64,000 bases of DNA from Crateriforma spongiae. GTDB taxonomy: Bacteria > Planctomycetota > Planctomycetia > Pirellulales > Pirellulaceae. The notes beneath the pieces were generated by a model that was not told where the DNA came from, did no database searches, and saw only the letters and a program-made list of their open reading frames with translations. Positions within the stretch are counted from its first letter, which is position 1, and each line of letters begins with the position of its first letter. Of this stretch, positions 35,060 to 44,302 are shown in pieces. The DNA lies in NCBI RefSeq assembly GCF_012290005.1, contig NZ_JAAXMS010000004.1, positions 558,001-622,000 of the forward strand, written 5' to 3'. The position numbers and the translations under genes were made by a program.

Positions 35060-36400
35060 TCAACGGATGCTGTCTTGTGGCCGGAGGGCGTCAGTGCCTT
35101 CGATCGAACGCATCAGGTCGCGTAGTTCTGCGACCTTGTCTGGATACTTTGCTGCAAGGTTTTGCTGCTCGCCTAGATCGGCGGCTAAGTCATAAAGCTC
35201 TTCGGCTTTCGGACGATCGTCTTCAACGGCGTAACCATGGAAATGCGCGTCGGCTTTCAAGTATTTCCAGCGACCTTGCCGAACGCCCGCACGCGAGAAG
35301 TAAAAGAAGTCTCGTCCGGTATCTCGTTTACCCAGCAACAGATCGGTCTGATCGATTCCGTCGATTCGGCGGTCGTCGGGAATCGCGTAGCCTGCAAGGT
35401 TGGCAAATGTCGGCATGAAGTCGATCGTGGCAAAAATGGCATCACTCACTCTTCCCGCAGGCACCTTGCCGGGCCACCGCACGATGCAAGGCAGGCGATA
35501 GCCGGCTTCGTAGGGAGACCCTTTACCATTTCGCAGCGGGCCGGCGTCGCCCCAAAAGATCGATCCCTCGGGATGCCCCTTCTTCCGTTTCGTGTACTTG
35601 TCTTGATTCCATGGTCCATTGTCGCTGGTGTAGATCACCAGCGTGTCGTCACGCAGGCCGAGTTCATCGACGACATCAAGCAGTCGCCCCGTTTGAAAAT
35701 CGAACTCTTCGACCACATCACCGTAAAGTCCGCCGTCCGACGTGCCGCGGAAACGGTCCGAGGCATCGATGATGGTGTGCATCATCGTATGGGCGACGTA
35801 CAGAATGAACGGCTTGTCCGGATCTCGACGTTGCCGAAGAAAGTCGATCGCTTTGTCAGTGTAAAGCTCGGTCAGGCTTCCCATGTCGCGGGTCGAGCCG
35901 GCCGGTTCATCGTTCTCGTGAAAGGCGACTTTGCCGTTGTCGTTTGCGCCCAGCGTTCCAAAGTAATAGTCAAACCCCTGTGCCAGAGGCATGCGTTCGA
36001 TGATCGCTTTGCGATTGGAAACATCCCATTTACCAATGCATGCCGTTTGATATCCGGCAGGGCGAATCAGTTCGGCAAACGTGATCTCCGAAGCCGGCAT
36101 TCCCCAGCCGCGGCTGCGAATCGGTTGACGGCCCGTCAAGAGAGCGGACCGTGAGGGGCCGCATACCGTTTGCGAATAGAACGACGTGAATCGTGTCCCT
36201 TCCGCGGCCAATTGGTCCAGTCGCGGCGTCTTGTTTGTTGGACTGCCGTAGCAGCCAAGATCGGCGTAGCCCTGGTCATCGGTGAAGATGATCAGAATGT
36301 TTGGCTTTTCCGCCGCCAGCGATGGTGCCGCCGAAGCAACGACCAACAACAGGCCGGCCATCAGTCGCAAACCGACGGTAGTATGTTGAATGGATAGCAT
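35060..36400 (-). CDS. Secreted sulfatase, paired with GH32 gene
   Basis: This is a 446-aa formylglycine sulfatase. The signal peptide is residues 1-30 (LMAGLLLVVASAAPSLAA). The metal-binding start is NILIIFTDDQGYADLGCYG. The activation motif C-G-P-S-R has Cys80, followed by SALLTGRQP. GKWDVSNR and VIYTSDNGPWNQ carry further conserved residues. It starts 14 bp after the GH32 stop codon on the same strand, so the two are almost certainly one operon. This suggests that its substrate is a sulfated fructan or a sulfated side group met during fructan degradation; that specificity is inference. Confidence 0.9.
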   Translation of the reverse strand: MLSIQHTTVGLRLMAGLLLVVASAAPSLAAEKPNILIIFTDDQGYADLGCYGSPTNKTPRLDQLAAEGTRFTSFYSQTVCGPSRSALLTGRQPIRSRGWGMPASEITFAELIRPAGYQTACIGKWDVSNRKAIIERMPLAQGFDYYFGTLGANDNGKVAFHENDEPAGSTRDMGSLTELYTDKAIDFLRQRRDPDKPFILYVAHTMMHTIIDASDRFRGTSDGGLYGDVVEEFDFQTGRLLDVVDELGLRDDTLVIYTSDNGPWNQDKYTKRKKGHPEGSIFWGDAGPLRNGKGSPYEAGYRLPCIVRWPGKVPAGRVSDAIFATIDFMPTFANLAGYAIPDDRRIDGIDQTDLLLGKRDTGRDFFYFSRAGVRQGRWKYLKADAHFHGYAVEDDRPKAEELYDLAADLGEQQNLAAKYPDKVAELRDLMRSIEGTDALRPQDSIR

Positions 36401-36414
36401 CGCAGGTTGACCCT

Positions 36415-38652
36415 CTATTGGTTCCAGATGGATTTCAGTTCGTGGGCATCGAGCCGAAGAAGCTTGGCGTTTCCACCAATCGCGGAAATAGTTATCTCCG
36501 TCCCGCCGATCTTGGCCGGACCGCTTCCGCTGATGAAAACGCGTCCGTCGTTGCCGATGATTTCGGTCAGGCTGCGGTCGGCCAGGACTTGAATGTCAAC
36601 GCGGCCGTTGATCGTCTTCAACGGAACGTCGTTCAACGTTTGTGCCTTCGCATCGTAGACGATCGTACGCCCTGGGATCTCAAGCTTGACTGTTTTGGCC
36701 GTCCCGACCTCAAAGGAGACACGCACGTCCAGTAGGTCGCTTTCCACAGGTAACCGAACCGGTTGGTCGCCGATCATCGGCTGTGGTTCTGCGCGATGGC
36801 TGGACGCCCACAGTTGTGTGATCTCCTCGATCGGCTGGGCGAACATTCGGATGCCGTCTTCGGTCGTTCGCAGGGTCAGGCGATGCGGAAAGCTGAAGTG
36901 TTGGTTGTACGGACCAGGCGAAGAAACTCGGAGCCAGCCCATCTGAATCTTCCGGCCGTCGGGGGCATTGTCAAACGTTTGTGATGCGTAGTACGGTCCC
37001 CAGTGGACTTGGTGTTTGCCTTCGTGTTCGGGAGTGAATACGCGGCCGTCAAACGTTCCGATCGCATACTTGGCATCGGCGGCGAACACGACCCAGCGTG
37101 TGTTGTCTTGCTGGTCGTCCACGGGCAATTCGAACAATTCGGTGCACTCATAGTACCCGGGCAGATGACTCTGTTCGGTCCAATCTTTCAGATCCGTCGA
37201 CGTATAGAACGCTGCGTTGCGTTTGTGTTCCGGATGTTCGTCGTAGACGACCATGACCCAGTGGCCACCCAACTTCTTTGCCGCATCGTTCAGTGGCGAG
37301 TCGGCGTCATCGTAGGCGTACCAAATGACTTTGGGATCGCGACCTTTGTGTTCGACAACCGGGTTGTCTTCGTACCACGTGAACGTCTTCCCGCCGTCTT
37401 GGCTGTACGCGATCGATTCGCCGGCACCCGTATCGGTTAGAAAAGCGACCAACGTGTTTTCGCCCCAACCGGCCGTGTTGTGCTGATCCACCGTGGCACC
37501 GCCAGAGAAGCAGTCACCTTGGGCCATCGTTTTGGGAAACAGTTTGTTGGGATGCTGTTGCCAGTGCAGCAGGTCTTTGCTGGTCGCATGACCCCATGTC
37601 ATGTTTCCCCAAGGCAGGGCCACCGGATTGTGCTGGAAGAACAAGTGCCATGTGCCGTCGTGATAGACCATCCCGTTGGGATCATTGTTCCAGCCGACCT
37701 TTTGCGTGAAATGAAACTGAGGCCGGTGGGGTTCGTGATAGAAGTCGTCTTCACCTGGAATGTGATCCGATGGTCGGACTAGCGCAAATCCTTCCGCGGT
37801 CACTTTGTTGGCCACAACGCGAGCCGTCTGGCCGCGATAGGCATCCAACGTAAAGAACGCGTACCAGTCGGTCGTTTCCGCCGACGTTGCGATATTCAAC
37901 GCATAACGACGAACCTCTTGGTCGTCGACAAAGACTTGAATCCGACCCTGGGCCTTTGGCTTGTTCTCAATGGGGATGATGAGGTACCGATGATCGATCG
38001 TGAACGTCTTTTCGCGAGCCGCAAAATCGGGCAGCCTCGGTTTCGTATCGGACTGGACAATGTGGTCGACATTGATGTGCCCCCATCCACCGGTCGCGGA
38101 GTCGACGACTTGAATCTTCGCCGTCTGGCCCTCGTATTCGCCGACGTCCCAGAAAGCAGGTTGCAATGCTTCGCTGCCGCCCGGACGCGTGTTGGTACCC
38201 GTCGCGGTAAGCACTGTTTGTCCGCCGATCTGCAGATTCATACAAGTCTTGCCCGCGTGCCCGCCACCACCAATCAGAAACGTCAGGTAGCGTCGTTCGA
38301 TGGTGATCGGCGGTGATGTCAGCGTTCCGGTGCTGCGATCGCCTTGATGAAATGAATTGACCAAACGCTGGCCACGAAAGCCGCTGACTTGCATTTGTCC
38401 CTTCAAAGTTCCGTTGGCCGGGGCGGTACCAAACGCGTCACCCTCGACTTTCCACGCGCCATAGTCCGCTCCTTCAAAGTCGGCGACCAGAAGATCGGGA
38501 CGCGCCGGAGTTTGCGCGTCGACACGTTGCACAAACATGACGGTGGTAAAAAGGGCGCAAACACATGACGTTGCGGTGAACGCTTTCACAGCGGGTCTCC
38601 TGGGGGCTTTCCAAACAGAAAGGCGGCGCGGATCGTGTTGTTGTTGGGTCAT
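36415..38652 (-). CDS. Glycoside hydrolase family 32 (levanase/fructanase-type)
   Basis: This 745-aa exported enzyme should hydrolyse beta-fructans or sucrose. ATG 38652 is chosen because it is closest to the hydrophobic signal (ATSCVCALFTTVMFVQRVDA); the frame is open to 38706. Residues about 50-200 form a lectin-like sandwich domain (DFEGADYGAWKVEGDAFG ... GHINVDHIV), seen in planctomycete GH32 proteins. The five-bladed propeller starts at HFTQKVGWNNDPNGMVYH, with nucleophile Asp324. It continues with the RDP motif (KGRDPKVIWYA) and the acid/base Glu in YYECTELFELP. The C-terminal 130 residues are the usual GH32 beta sandwich. It is upstream of and coupled to the sulfatase. Confidence 0.93.
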   Translation of the reverse strand: MTQQQHDPRRLSVWKAPRRPAVKAFTATSCVCALFTTVMFVQRVDAQTPARPDLLVADFEGADYGAWKVEGDAFGTAPANGTLKGQMQVSGFRGQRLVNSFHQGDRSTGTLTSPPITIERRYLTFLIGGGGHAGKTCMNLQIGGQTVLTATGTNTRPGGSEALQPAFWDVGEYEGQTAKIQVVDSATGGWGHINVDHIVQSDTKPRLPDFAAREKTFTIDHRYLIIPIENKPKAQGRIQVFVDDQEVRRYALNIATSAETTDWYAFFTLDAYRGQTARVVANKVTAEGFALVRPSDHIPGEDDFYHEPHRPQFHFTQKVGWNNDPNGMVYHDGTWHLFFQHNPVALPWGNMTWGHATSKDLLHWQQHPNKLFPKTMAQGDCFSGGATVDQHNTAGWGENTLVAFLTDTGAGESIAYSQDGGKTFTWYEDNPVVEHKGRDPKVIWYAYDDADSPLNDAAKKLGGHWVMVVYDEHPEHKRNAAFYTSTDLKDWTEQSHLPGYYECTELFELPVDDQQDNTRWVVFAADAKYAIGTFDGRVFTPEHEGKHQVHWGPYYASQTFDNAPDGRKIQMGWLRVSSPGPYNQHFSFPHRLTLRTTEDGIRMFAQPIEEITQLWASSHRAEPQPMIGDQPVRLPVESDLLDVRVSFEVGTAKTVKLEIPGRTIVYDAKAQTLNDVPLKTINGRVDIQVLADRSLTEIIGNDGRVFISGSGPAKIGGTEITISAIGGNAKLLRLDAHELKSIWNQ

Positions 38653-38855
38653 GAATGACCGGAGGTGCGGATGGATGCAGCCGTACCGAATTGACCGGTG
38701 TTTCAAATGTTATTGGGTAGCGGAACACCGATACGCATGCCCCGTTTCCCCGCCACCATCGTATCGAACTCGAAAGGTGCCGTTGGTATCTTGCGACCGG
38801 ATTTCACATGCGATCGATTCCAGACGCAATGCAGCCGCTCCAGCCGGGATTCTTG

Positions 38856-41800
38856 TCAACTTCCGTCGGGCGTTCTGACACCTAAATCCGTGCGGCATAA
38901 CTGACGAAACTCGTTGACGATGCCTCGCACGACGTCGTAGTGCCTGCCAATGTCTTCGGATAAATGTGTCTCAAGTAATTCATTCACCAGCCGTACCGTT
39001 CGTGTTGGATCGATGTGCGCCATGGCTCTCAACGGATGAATCACAGTAAAGATCACGTCGAAGTCCCGCTCACCGAACAACCAAGACCAATCATCGAAAC
39101 AGGGCTCCACCAGAGCCAGGGCCATTCCACGATCCCATCCGGCCAACCCACCGGCCAAGGTTGAAGGCACATTGAACTGAGTCATCGTTTCATCTTTACG
39201 ACTCTGCCAGAACGCCTCGAAAGCATACTGCTCAGCTAGTTTGGCATCCCACTGGGCCACCATCGCGACCGCGCCGGCAGCCGATTCCCCATCAAGTCCG
39301 CTTTGCGATTGTTCGATTGCAGTGCGATGAAGCCTCAAAGCGTCGACCGCGAGCGTCAAACGTTGCTTTGGCGATGCGTCGTGGGCTTGTCGGGCCAGCA
39401 GTAACAATAGCCGGGCTTTCCGTCCATCAGGTTCGATCTGGTCCAACAGACGTCGACCGATTTGAAAGTCACTGGTTGGAAATTCGTCGCGAAAGCTCAG
39501 AAAACTATTTGCGGTTAGTCGGCGTTGAGGATCCGAATGACGGATCGCTTCCCAATGATGTGGCGCGTACATCGCCACCAGCAAATCCGCTTTGGCTTTC
39601 AACGATTCGACTTCATCAGCCAACGCGGTCAGCTCGATCAGTCTCCTGGACTTTTCCAAATCAACGATTGCATAGAAGGGCGCGAATGTTCGTGATAGTG
39701 CAGTGCCTATTGAACGTTCGCCGTCGTCCAAAATGAATTGCAATTCGTGATGCTGTTTCCAAGTTTCATGCAGCAAATTGACGGCCACGTCGGTCAAGCC
39801 GGCTTTCAATAGTGCATTCGCAATGAGGCCGGTCAACGACAAGGCGTCCTGGCCGCTGCTTGGTTGGATCAATGACAGCGCCTGATACAGTTTCTGTTCG
39901 ACAAGTTTTTTGTCGTCGATATGTTCGGCCTGTTGAAGCAAGAACGAGGCTTTCCAGTCATCGTCGACAAGCGTCATCAATTGTTCGGACTGCACGCCGC
40001 GAGCACCCAACCGCATGATGCTTGGGAGAAGCAAGCTTTCGTCGCGCAGGTGATCGGCCTGGTCGCGAAGTCGTGCCACTGCCCGGTCAAAATCGGCCAC
40101 GGCCAGTGCCGTCAGGTATGCGAAACGCCTGGCCCGGGGATCATCGGTGGCCGGTTGGGGCAATCGGCTCAAAAGCCGCTTTGCTGCAGTTTCTTTTGCC
40201 GCGTCAGTCACAACCGCTGCGGTTCGTTTGGGGACGCGAGCATCCTCGTCGCGGAGCACAAGCAATTCGATTTCTGCGGGATCGTTTACAGTGTGGAACG
40301 TGGGCAAAAAACCGTGTCGGTGGGCTGCGATGATTTGCGTTCCTTTCATCAGTTGTAAAGTTACCTTGCCGGAGTCATCGCTGATTCCCGCGGCACGCCG
40401 CGTCCGTGCACCAATCGACACGACGCGGGCTTTCGGGATCGATTGGCCTGACTCATTGACGACCCGAATTTTGTGCAATTGTGAATTTGGCTGATCGAAC
40501 ATCCGCAGGTCGCCGAAATCAAACACACCGTTTTGCTTCGCTTTCGATTTGGCATTTATCCAGTACGTATTGAAGGTCCGTTTTCCTGGGGCTCGAACGC
40601 TAAGCGAAATTGGTCGGTCCCAGGCGAGTGTCGTCGGGGAGTGAAAGCGACCATCGGCATCTGTCAGCAAGAATGCCTGTTGTTCAAACAGCGGATGGGC
40701 AAGTGAACTGCGGCCACGGATGTTTTCAGGTTGAACGTCATGACGCACACGAACTTGCACCCGAGCGTTCTTGACCGGACGCTCCAGTGCATCGACCACC
40801 CGGCCGACCACTCGAAGCGCGAATCGCGGTTGAAGCACCAACGTGACTTCCGATTTGGCGGCAAGCTCCATCGTGATCGGTTGCTCAGTCATGCTTTGCA
40901 AATGTCGAGCGGTCAAAGTCACCGACGTTCCGTCGGAAACGCGATGAAAGCGGAACTGGCCGTGCGAATCGGTGAAGTACTGCATTTCCACCGTCGATCG
41001 GCCGCGTTTGAACGTGCAAGCAACTTCGGCACCCACCACTTCACGACCGCCGGTATCGACCACTCTACCCTTGGCTGACGACATCGGATTCAGTCGCACC
41101 GCGTTGACCTCCACCCGGCGATCCTTGGGGATCTGCTGAGGGTATTGATATGACGATTCATCAATCAGGTAGGAGCCAAACGCGTCGACGGGATAAAATC
41201 CGATCCGTCCTTCATCCGACCAGAAGGAAAATCTTCCGTCGCGAGTCGAGATCGCCGGTCGGCATGTGACGTCATGTGTGTCGATGAAAATTCCGCCAAT
41301 TGGATCGCCGGTGGCCGCATGTCGCACCTCGCCGCTGACATGGACGCCGGGCACCAAAGGAATTCTCAGTCGATCATTTCCCGTCGGAAGGACGAGTTCT
41401 TTGTACAGAAACTGTCGCCCAAGCTGAAACGGAAAGTCGTCTGGGAAGACGGCAAAAATCAGTGGATCGCCATCGACGATCGCCAGATTGGTGAATCGAC
41501 CCTGGCGATCGACCGTGGCTTCGCTCCACGCGGTGGCTTGGTCCAGCGCTTCACCGGTGCGACGAGTCGCAAGGACCAACTTGACACCATCGAAGTGCGG
41601 ATGAGAAGGAAAGCCTTCGTCGTCGTTTTCGCCCCTGGTAACAAACAGTTCGCCAGATAGCCGACGAACGGGATGCGACATGACGTGTGGGGCGTGGTCG
41701 GAATCGAACGAAAGGTCGAGCCTTTGGTATCCCCTTTCGCTAGATCCGTAGTAGACGGACGAAAGCTTTGCTGCATCTGTCCAGCCGATCGTCGCAACCC

Positions 41801-42353
41801 CGTTCGCATCAACGTTTGTTGCCAGTGGTGCTTCGGACTGATCGTCGAATCGTTGCGGCAGTTCGACACCGCTGATGTTCGCGGGATACAGCATCCCGTC
41901 TTCGACCTGCTGACCAGTCGAATTAAAGACGGTCAAGTTCCAATTGCTCGTTGGGCTGAGCGACGTTGCGATTGGTTCTCCGGAAAAGCATCGGGCAAAC
42001 GTGACTTCGCGGACAGTCGCCTGATAGCCCTCGGCAGTGATCAGGATTCGTACGCTCTTGCCTTGCACGAACCTTTGATCACCACGAATGATCAGAACCG
42101 ACCAGTTTCCATTTGCATCAGTGGTGGTTGCGGTCTGTCCAGGGGAACGAAACGGAAACATTGACTGAGCAAACTTCGCTAGTTCACCCAGGACATAGAC
42201 CTCGGCAGATTCGATCGGATCACCAGACTCATTCGTCACAGTTCCCGCGATCGCAATGCCGATGTCGCCCTGCGCAACGTTAGCAGATGCAGGCTCTGCT
42301 GACAAAAGCAGCAAACATACTAAACCAACCGATCGCATCAACGCACGACGCAT
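38856..42353 (-). CDS. Exported carboxypeptidase regulatory-like domain protein
   Basis: This 1165-aa protein starts at ATG 42353 with signal peptide RRALMRSVGLVCLLLLSAEPASA. Its first 700 residues contain at least five transthyretin-like CarboxypepD_reg modules, recognisable by 'V.G.V.D..G.PI..A.V': IAGTVTNESGDPIESAEVYV, VSGEVRHAATGDPIGGIFI, AKGRVVDTGGREVVGAEV, VVGRVVDALERPVKNARVQV and IRVVNESGQSIPKARVVSIG. The last 430 residues are helical and TPR-like (DEVESLKAKADLLVAMYA, RLLDQIEPDGRKARLLLLLARQA). No protease or hydrolase site was seen. It may be a secreted or surface-attached scaffold. Function unknown. Confidence 0.82.
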   Translation of the reverse strand: MRRALMRSVGLVCLLLLSAEPASANVAQGDIGIAIAGTVTNESGDPIESAEVYVLGELAKFAQSMFPFRSPGQTATTTDANGNWSVLIIRGDQRFVQGKSVRILITAEGYQATVREVTFARCFSGEPIATSLSPTSNWNLTVFNSTGQQVEDGMLYPANISGVELPQRFDDQSEAPLATNVDANGVATIGWTDAAKLSSVYYGSSERGYQRLDLSFDSDHAPHVMSHPVRRLSGELFVTRGENDDEGFPSHPHFDGVKLVLATRRTGEALDQATAWSEATVDRQGRFTNLAIVDGDPLIFAVFPDDFPFQLGRQFLYKELVLPTGNDRLRIPLVPGVHVSGEVRHAATGDPIGGIFIDTHDVTCRPAISTRDGRFSFWSDEGRIGFYPVDAFGSYLIDESSYQYPQQIPKDRRVEVNAVRLNPMSSAKGRVVDTGGREVVGAEVACTFKRGRSTVEMQYFTDSHGQFRFHRVSDGTSVTLTARHLQSMTEQPITMELAAKSEVTLVLQPRFALRVVGRVVDALERPVKNARVQVRVRHDVQPENIRGRSSLAHPLFEQQAFLLTDADGRFHSPTTLAWDRPISLSVRAPGKRTFNTYWINAKSKAKQNGVFDFGDLRMFDQPNSQLHKIRVVNESGQSIPKARVVSIGARTRRAAGISDDSGKVTLQLMKGTQIIAAHRHGFLPTFHTVNDPAEIELLVLRDEDARVPKRTAAVVTDAAKETAAKRLLSRLPQPATDDPRARRFAYLTALAVADFDRAVARLRDQADHLRDESLLLPSIMRLGARGVQSEQLMTLVDDDWKASFLLQQAEHIDDKKLVEQKLYQALSLIQPSSGQDALSLTGLIANALLKAGLTDVAVNLLHETWKQHHELQFILDDGERSIGTALSRTFAPFYAIVDLEKSRRLIELTALADEVESLKAKADLLVAMYAPHHWEAIRHSDPQRRLTANSFLSFRDEFPTSDFQIGRRLLDQIEPDGRKARLLLLLARQAHDASPKQRLTLAVDALRLHRTAIEQSQSGLDGESAAGAVAMVAQWDAKLAEQYAFEAFWQSRKDETMTQFNVPSTLAGGLAGWDRGMALALVEPCFDDWSWLFGERDFDVIFTVIHPLRAMAHIDPTRTVRLVNELLETHLSEDIGRHYDVVRGIVNEFRQLCRTDLGVRTPDGS

Positions 42354-42623
42354 CGTCTTACCCCTGCTGTGTTTTCCAGCTCCTCGCTCGCGGCCATCGA
42401 AAACGTACCCGCTAAATGCCAAATAGAGACAGCGGGATAATTGAAGAACCAACAAGCATTCGTGATCCACAGGTCTTGATTGTATGGAACCAGGTCACTG
42501 ATGTTGGCAACGACAACTCCACTTTTGGAAGTGCGCTTCGGATGGCTCAGGTGGACTGCGTTTGCGTGTAAAGTGTCGCGTTGATGACGTTTTCCGGCCG
42601 CCGGATCGATCCGGATGGTGTCG

Positions 42624-43958
42624 TTACTTCGACAAGCGTGTCAGCAACGCGCGGGCGTCGTCTTCTTCGGGAAAGGCGACGGAGCTGTTGAGGGCCGCCT
42701 GGACGAATTGTTTGGCGGCGTCCAGTTCGCCAACGGATTCGAAAATGGCGGCGGCGAAGTATCCGACTTCGGGTGAAAATTCGCCACCAAGGATTGCTTT
42801 TCGGATGACTTGTTCGGCTTCCTTGGTCTTGCCGATCCGAAACAAAGCCCACGCGTAGGTGGCCACCGCGGCGCGTCCCTTCTGAGTCTTCGTGTTGGAG
42901 TTGCTTTTCAACAGTACTTCCGCATGACGCAGCGCAAGTTGATGCTTTTCAGGTGTGTCTTGCGATAGCAATGACAGTACCAAGCCATTGGTCGCGTCGA
43001 AGCTTGCCGGATTCTGCTGGTGCAGTTCCGCGAAGATCTTCTCGGCGCCCACAGAATCACCTTCAAAACGTTTGACGGTTCCCAGCATCGCGTTGACTGC
43101 GGGAGAGTCCGGCACCAGATCTTTAGCGCGATTGACGCATTGCTGCATCAGTTGTTGCTCGCCCGCCGCCATCGCCCACAGTCCCACGGCGATCTGTGTT
43201 TGCGCGTCATCTTGACCAGCCTGCTTCGCATTCAGCATCGCCTTCTTTGCCAGTTCATGCTTTCCATCGGCCTGATACATTCGCCCCATGGCGACTTCGG
43301 GAACGACACCGGACTTTGAAAACGTGCTGAGGTTCTGAAGCGTCTGTTTGGCAAATTCATAATCTTCCAGCTGGAAATGTGCCGCCGCCAGCCGATTCCA
43401 GGCCGCTTCGTTGCGTTGGTCCAATTCGATCCAAGCACGAAGATGTGGTTTTGCCGCGGCCCACTTTTGACGTCGTTCATAGATCGTGGCCAAGCCGGCA
43501 TGAGCCGTCGCCGTCAGTTTGTTTTTCCGAGTCTCATTACGATCGTAGTTTTCCGACAGCTCCAACGCTTTTTCGAACAACACCTTTGCTTCAGCGATGC
43601 GTCCCTCGCCGATGGCCAGTTCCGCAAGCATGTTCCAAACCTCCGGGTCGCTGCCATGATTCTCGGCGGCACGTTCCAGAGCGGTGCGTCCGCTGCTTCG
43701 GTTTCCGGTCGCGTAGGCAAGGCGAGCAAACATCACTTCGCCCGGCGGCAGATCCGGATGCTGGTTGTATGCCGATTGGAACAACTCCATCGCGGCTGTG
43801 GCGTCACTTTCTTTGAATGCGGCCAGTGCCTTGTCCAGCAACGGTTGCGCCGGGTGTGGGGCCTGCTGGGTGGTCGCCTGAGTGCTGTCAGCGGACTCTT
43901 GACCATGCAGCGCCGGACTGACCAGCAACAGCATGCAGACAATAGCGAACAGTTTCAT
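42624..43958 (-). CDS. Exported tetratricopeptide repeat protein
   Basis: This 444-aa protein has a signal peptide (LFAIVCMLLLVSPALHGQ) followed by helical hairpins with the TPR pattern over most of its length: AFKESDATAAMELFQSAYNQHP, AWNRLAAAHFQLEDYEFAKQTL, PAVNAMLGTVKRFEGDSVGAEKIFAEL and QKGRAAVATYAWALFRIGKTKEAEQVI. It is probably a protein-interaction scaffold in the periplasm. ATG 43958 is used; GTG 43970 is in frame and directly abuts a run of ten C residues on the coding strand. It lies 270 bp from the next minus-strand gene. Confidence 0.82.
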   Translation of the reverse strand: MKLFAIVCMLLLVSPALHGQESADSTQATTQQAPHPAQPLLDKALAAFKESDATAAMELFQSAYNQHPDLPPGEVMFARLAYATGNRSSGRTALERAAENHGSDPEVWNMLAELAIGEGRIAEAKVLFEKALELSENYDRNETRKNKLTATAHAGLATIYERRQKWAAAKPHLRAWIELDQRNEAAWNRLAAAHFQLEDYEFAKQTLQNLSTFSKSGVVPEVAMGRMYQADGKHELAKKAMLNAKQAGQDDAQTQIAVGLWAMAAGEQQLMQQCVNRAKDLVPDSPAVNAMLGTVKRFEGDSVGAEKIFAELHQQNPASFDATNGLVLSLLSQDTPEKHQLALRHAEVLLKSNSNTKTQKGRAAVATYAWALFRIGKTKEAEQVIRKAILGGEFSPEVGYFAAAIFESVGELDAAKQFVQAALNSSVAFPEEDDARALLTRLSK

Positions 43959-44302
43959 CGGAATCTTCACGGGGGGGGGGCGTGCAACAGTGAGATCGTG
44001 CAGTTTAGATCAGACGGGAACAATTCGAACGTCTGATCCGGGCCAGATCGAACTCATCCGACGTCAATCGGTATGGTTCGATCGGTTGATAGCGAAAAAG
44101 CGGCCGGCCCGAGTGCAATCGGCCCTGGCACCCATCGGCGATTTTGTCAGGGGCGATTCGTCCGTGCTTGGCGTGACCAGGGCCACGTTGGCGAGGGAAC
44201 GTTCGTCACAACGTGGGAATTGAAAACTCGTTGCAACAAATTGCAATCTCGGCTAGCGACGTCGGTTCCGATGTCGGGATCCGACCCTACGACAAGCCGT
44301 GT
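43959..44302. other. Intergenic region with a G10 homopolymer
   Basis: This gap of about 340 bp lies between the TpsA and TPR genes. Its striking element is the ten-G run at 43971-43980 next to the TPR start. Otherwise nothing coding or RNA-like was recognised. Confidence 0.5.
43971..43980. repeat. Ten-G homopolymer at the TPR-gene start
   Basis: Ten consecutive G residues (C10 on the coding strand) lie immediately upstream of the in-frame GTG 43970. They replace the position expected for a Shine-Dalgarno sequence. Confidence 0.85.
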
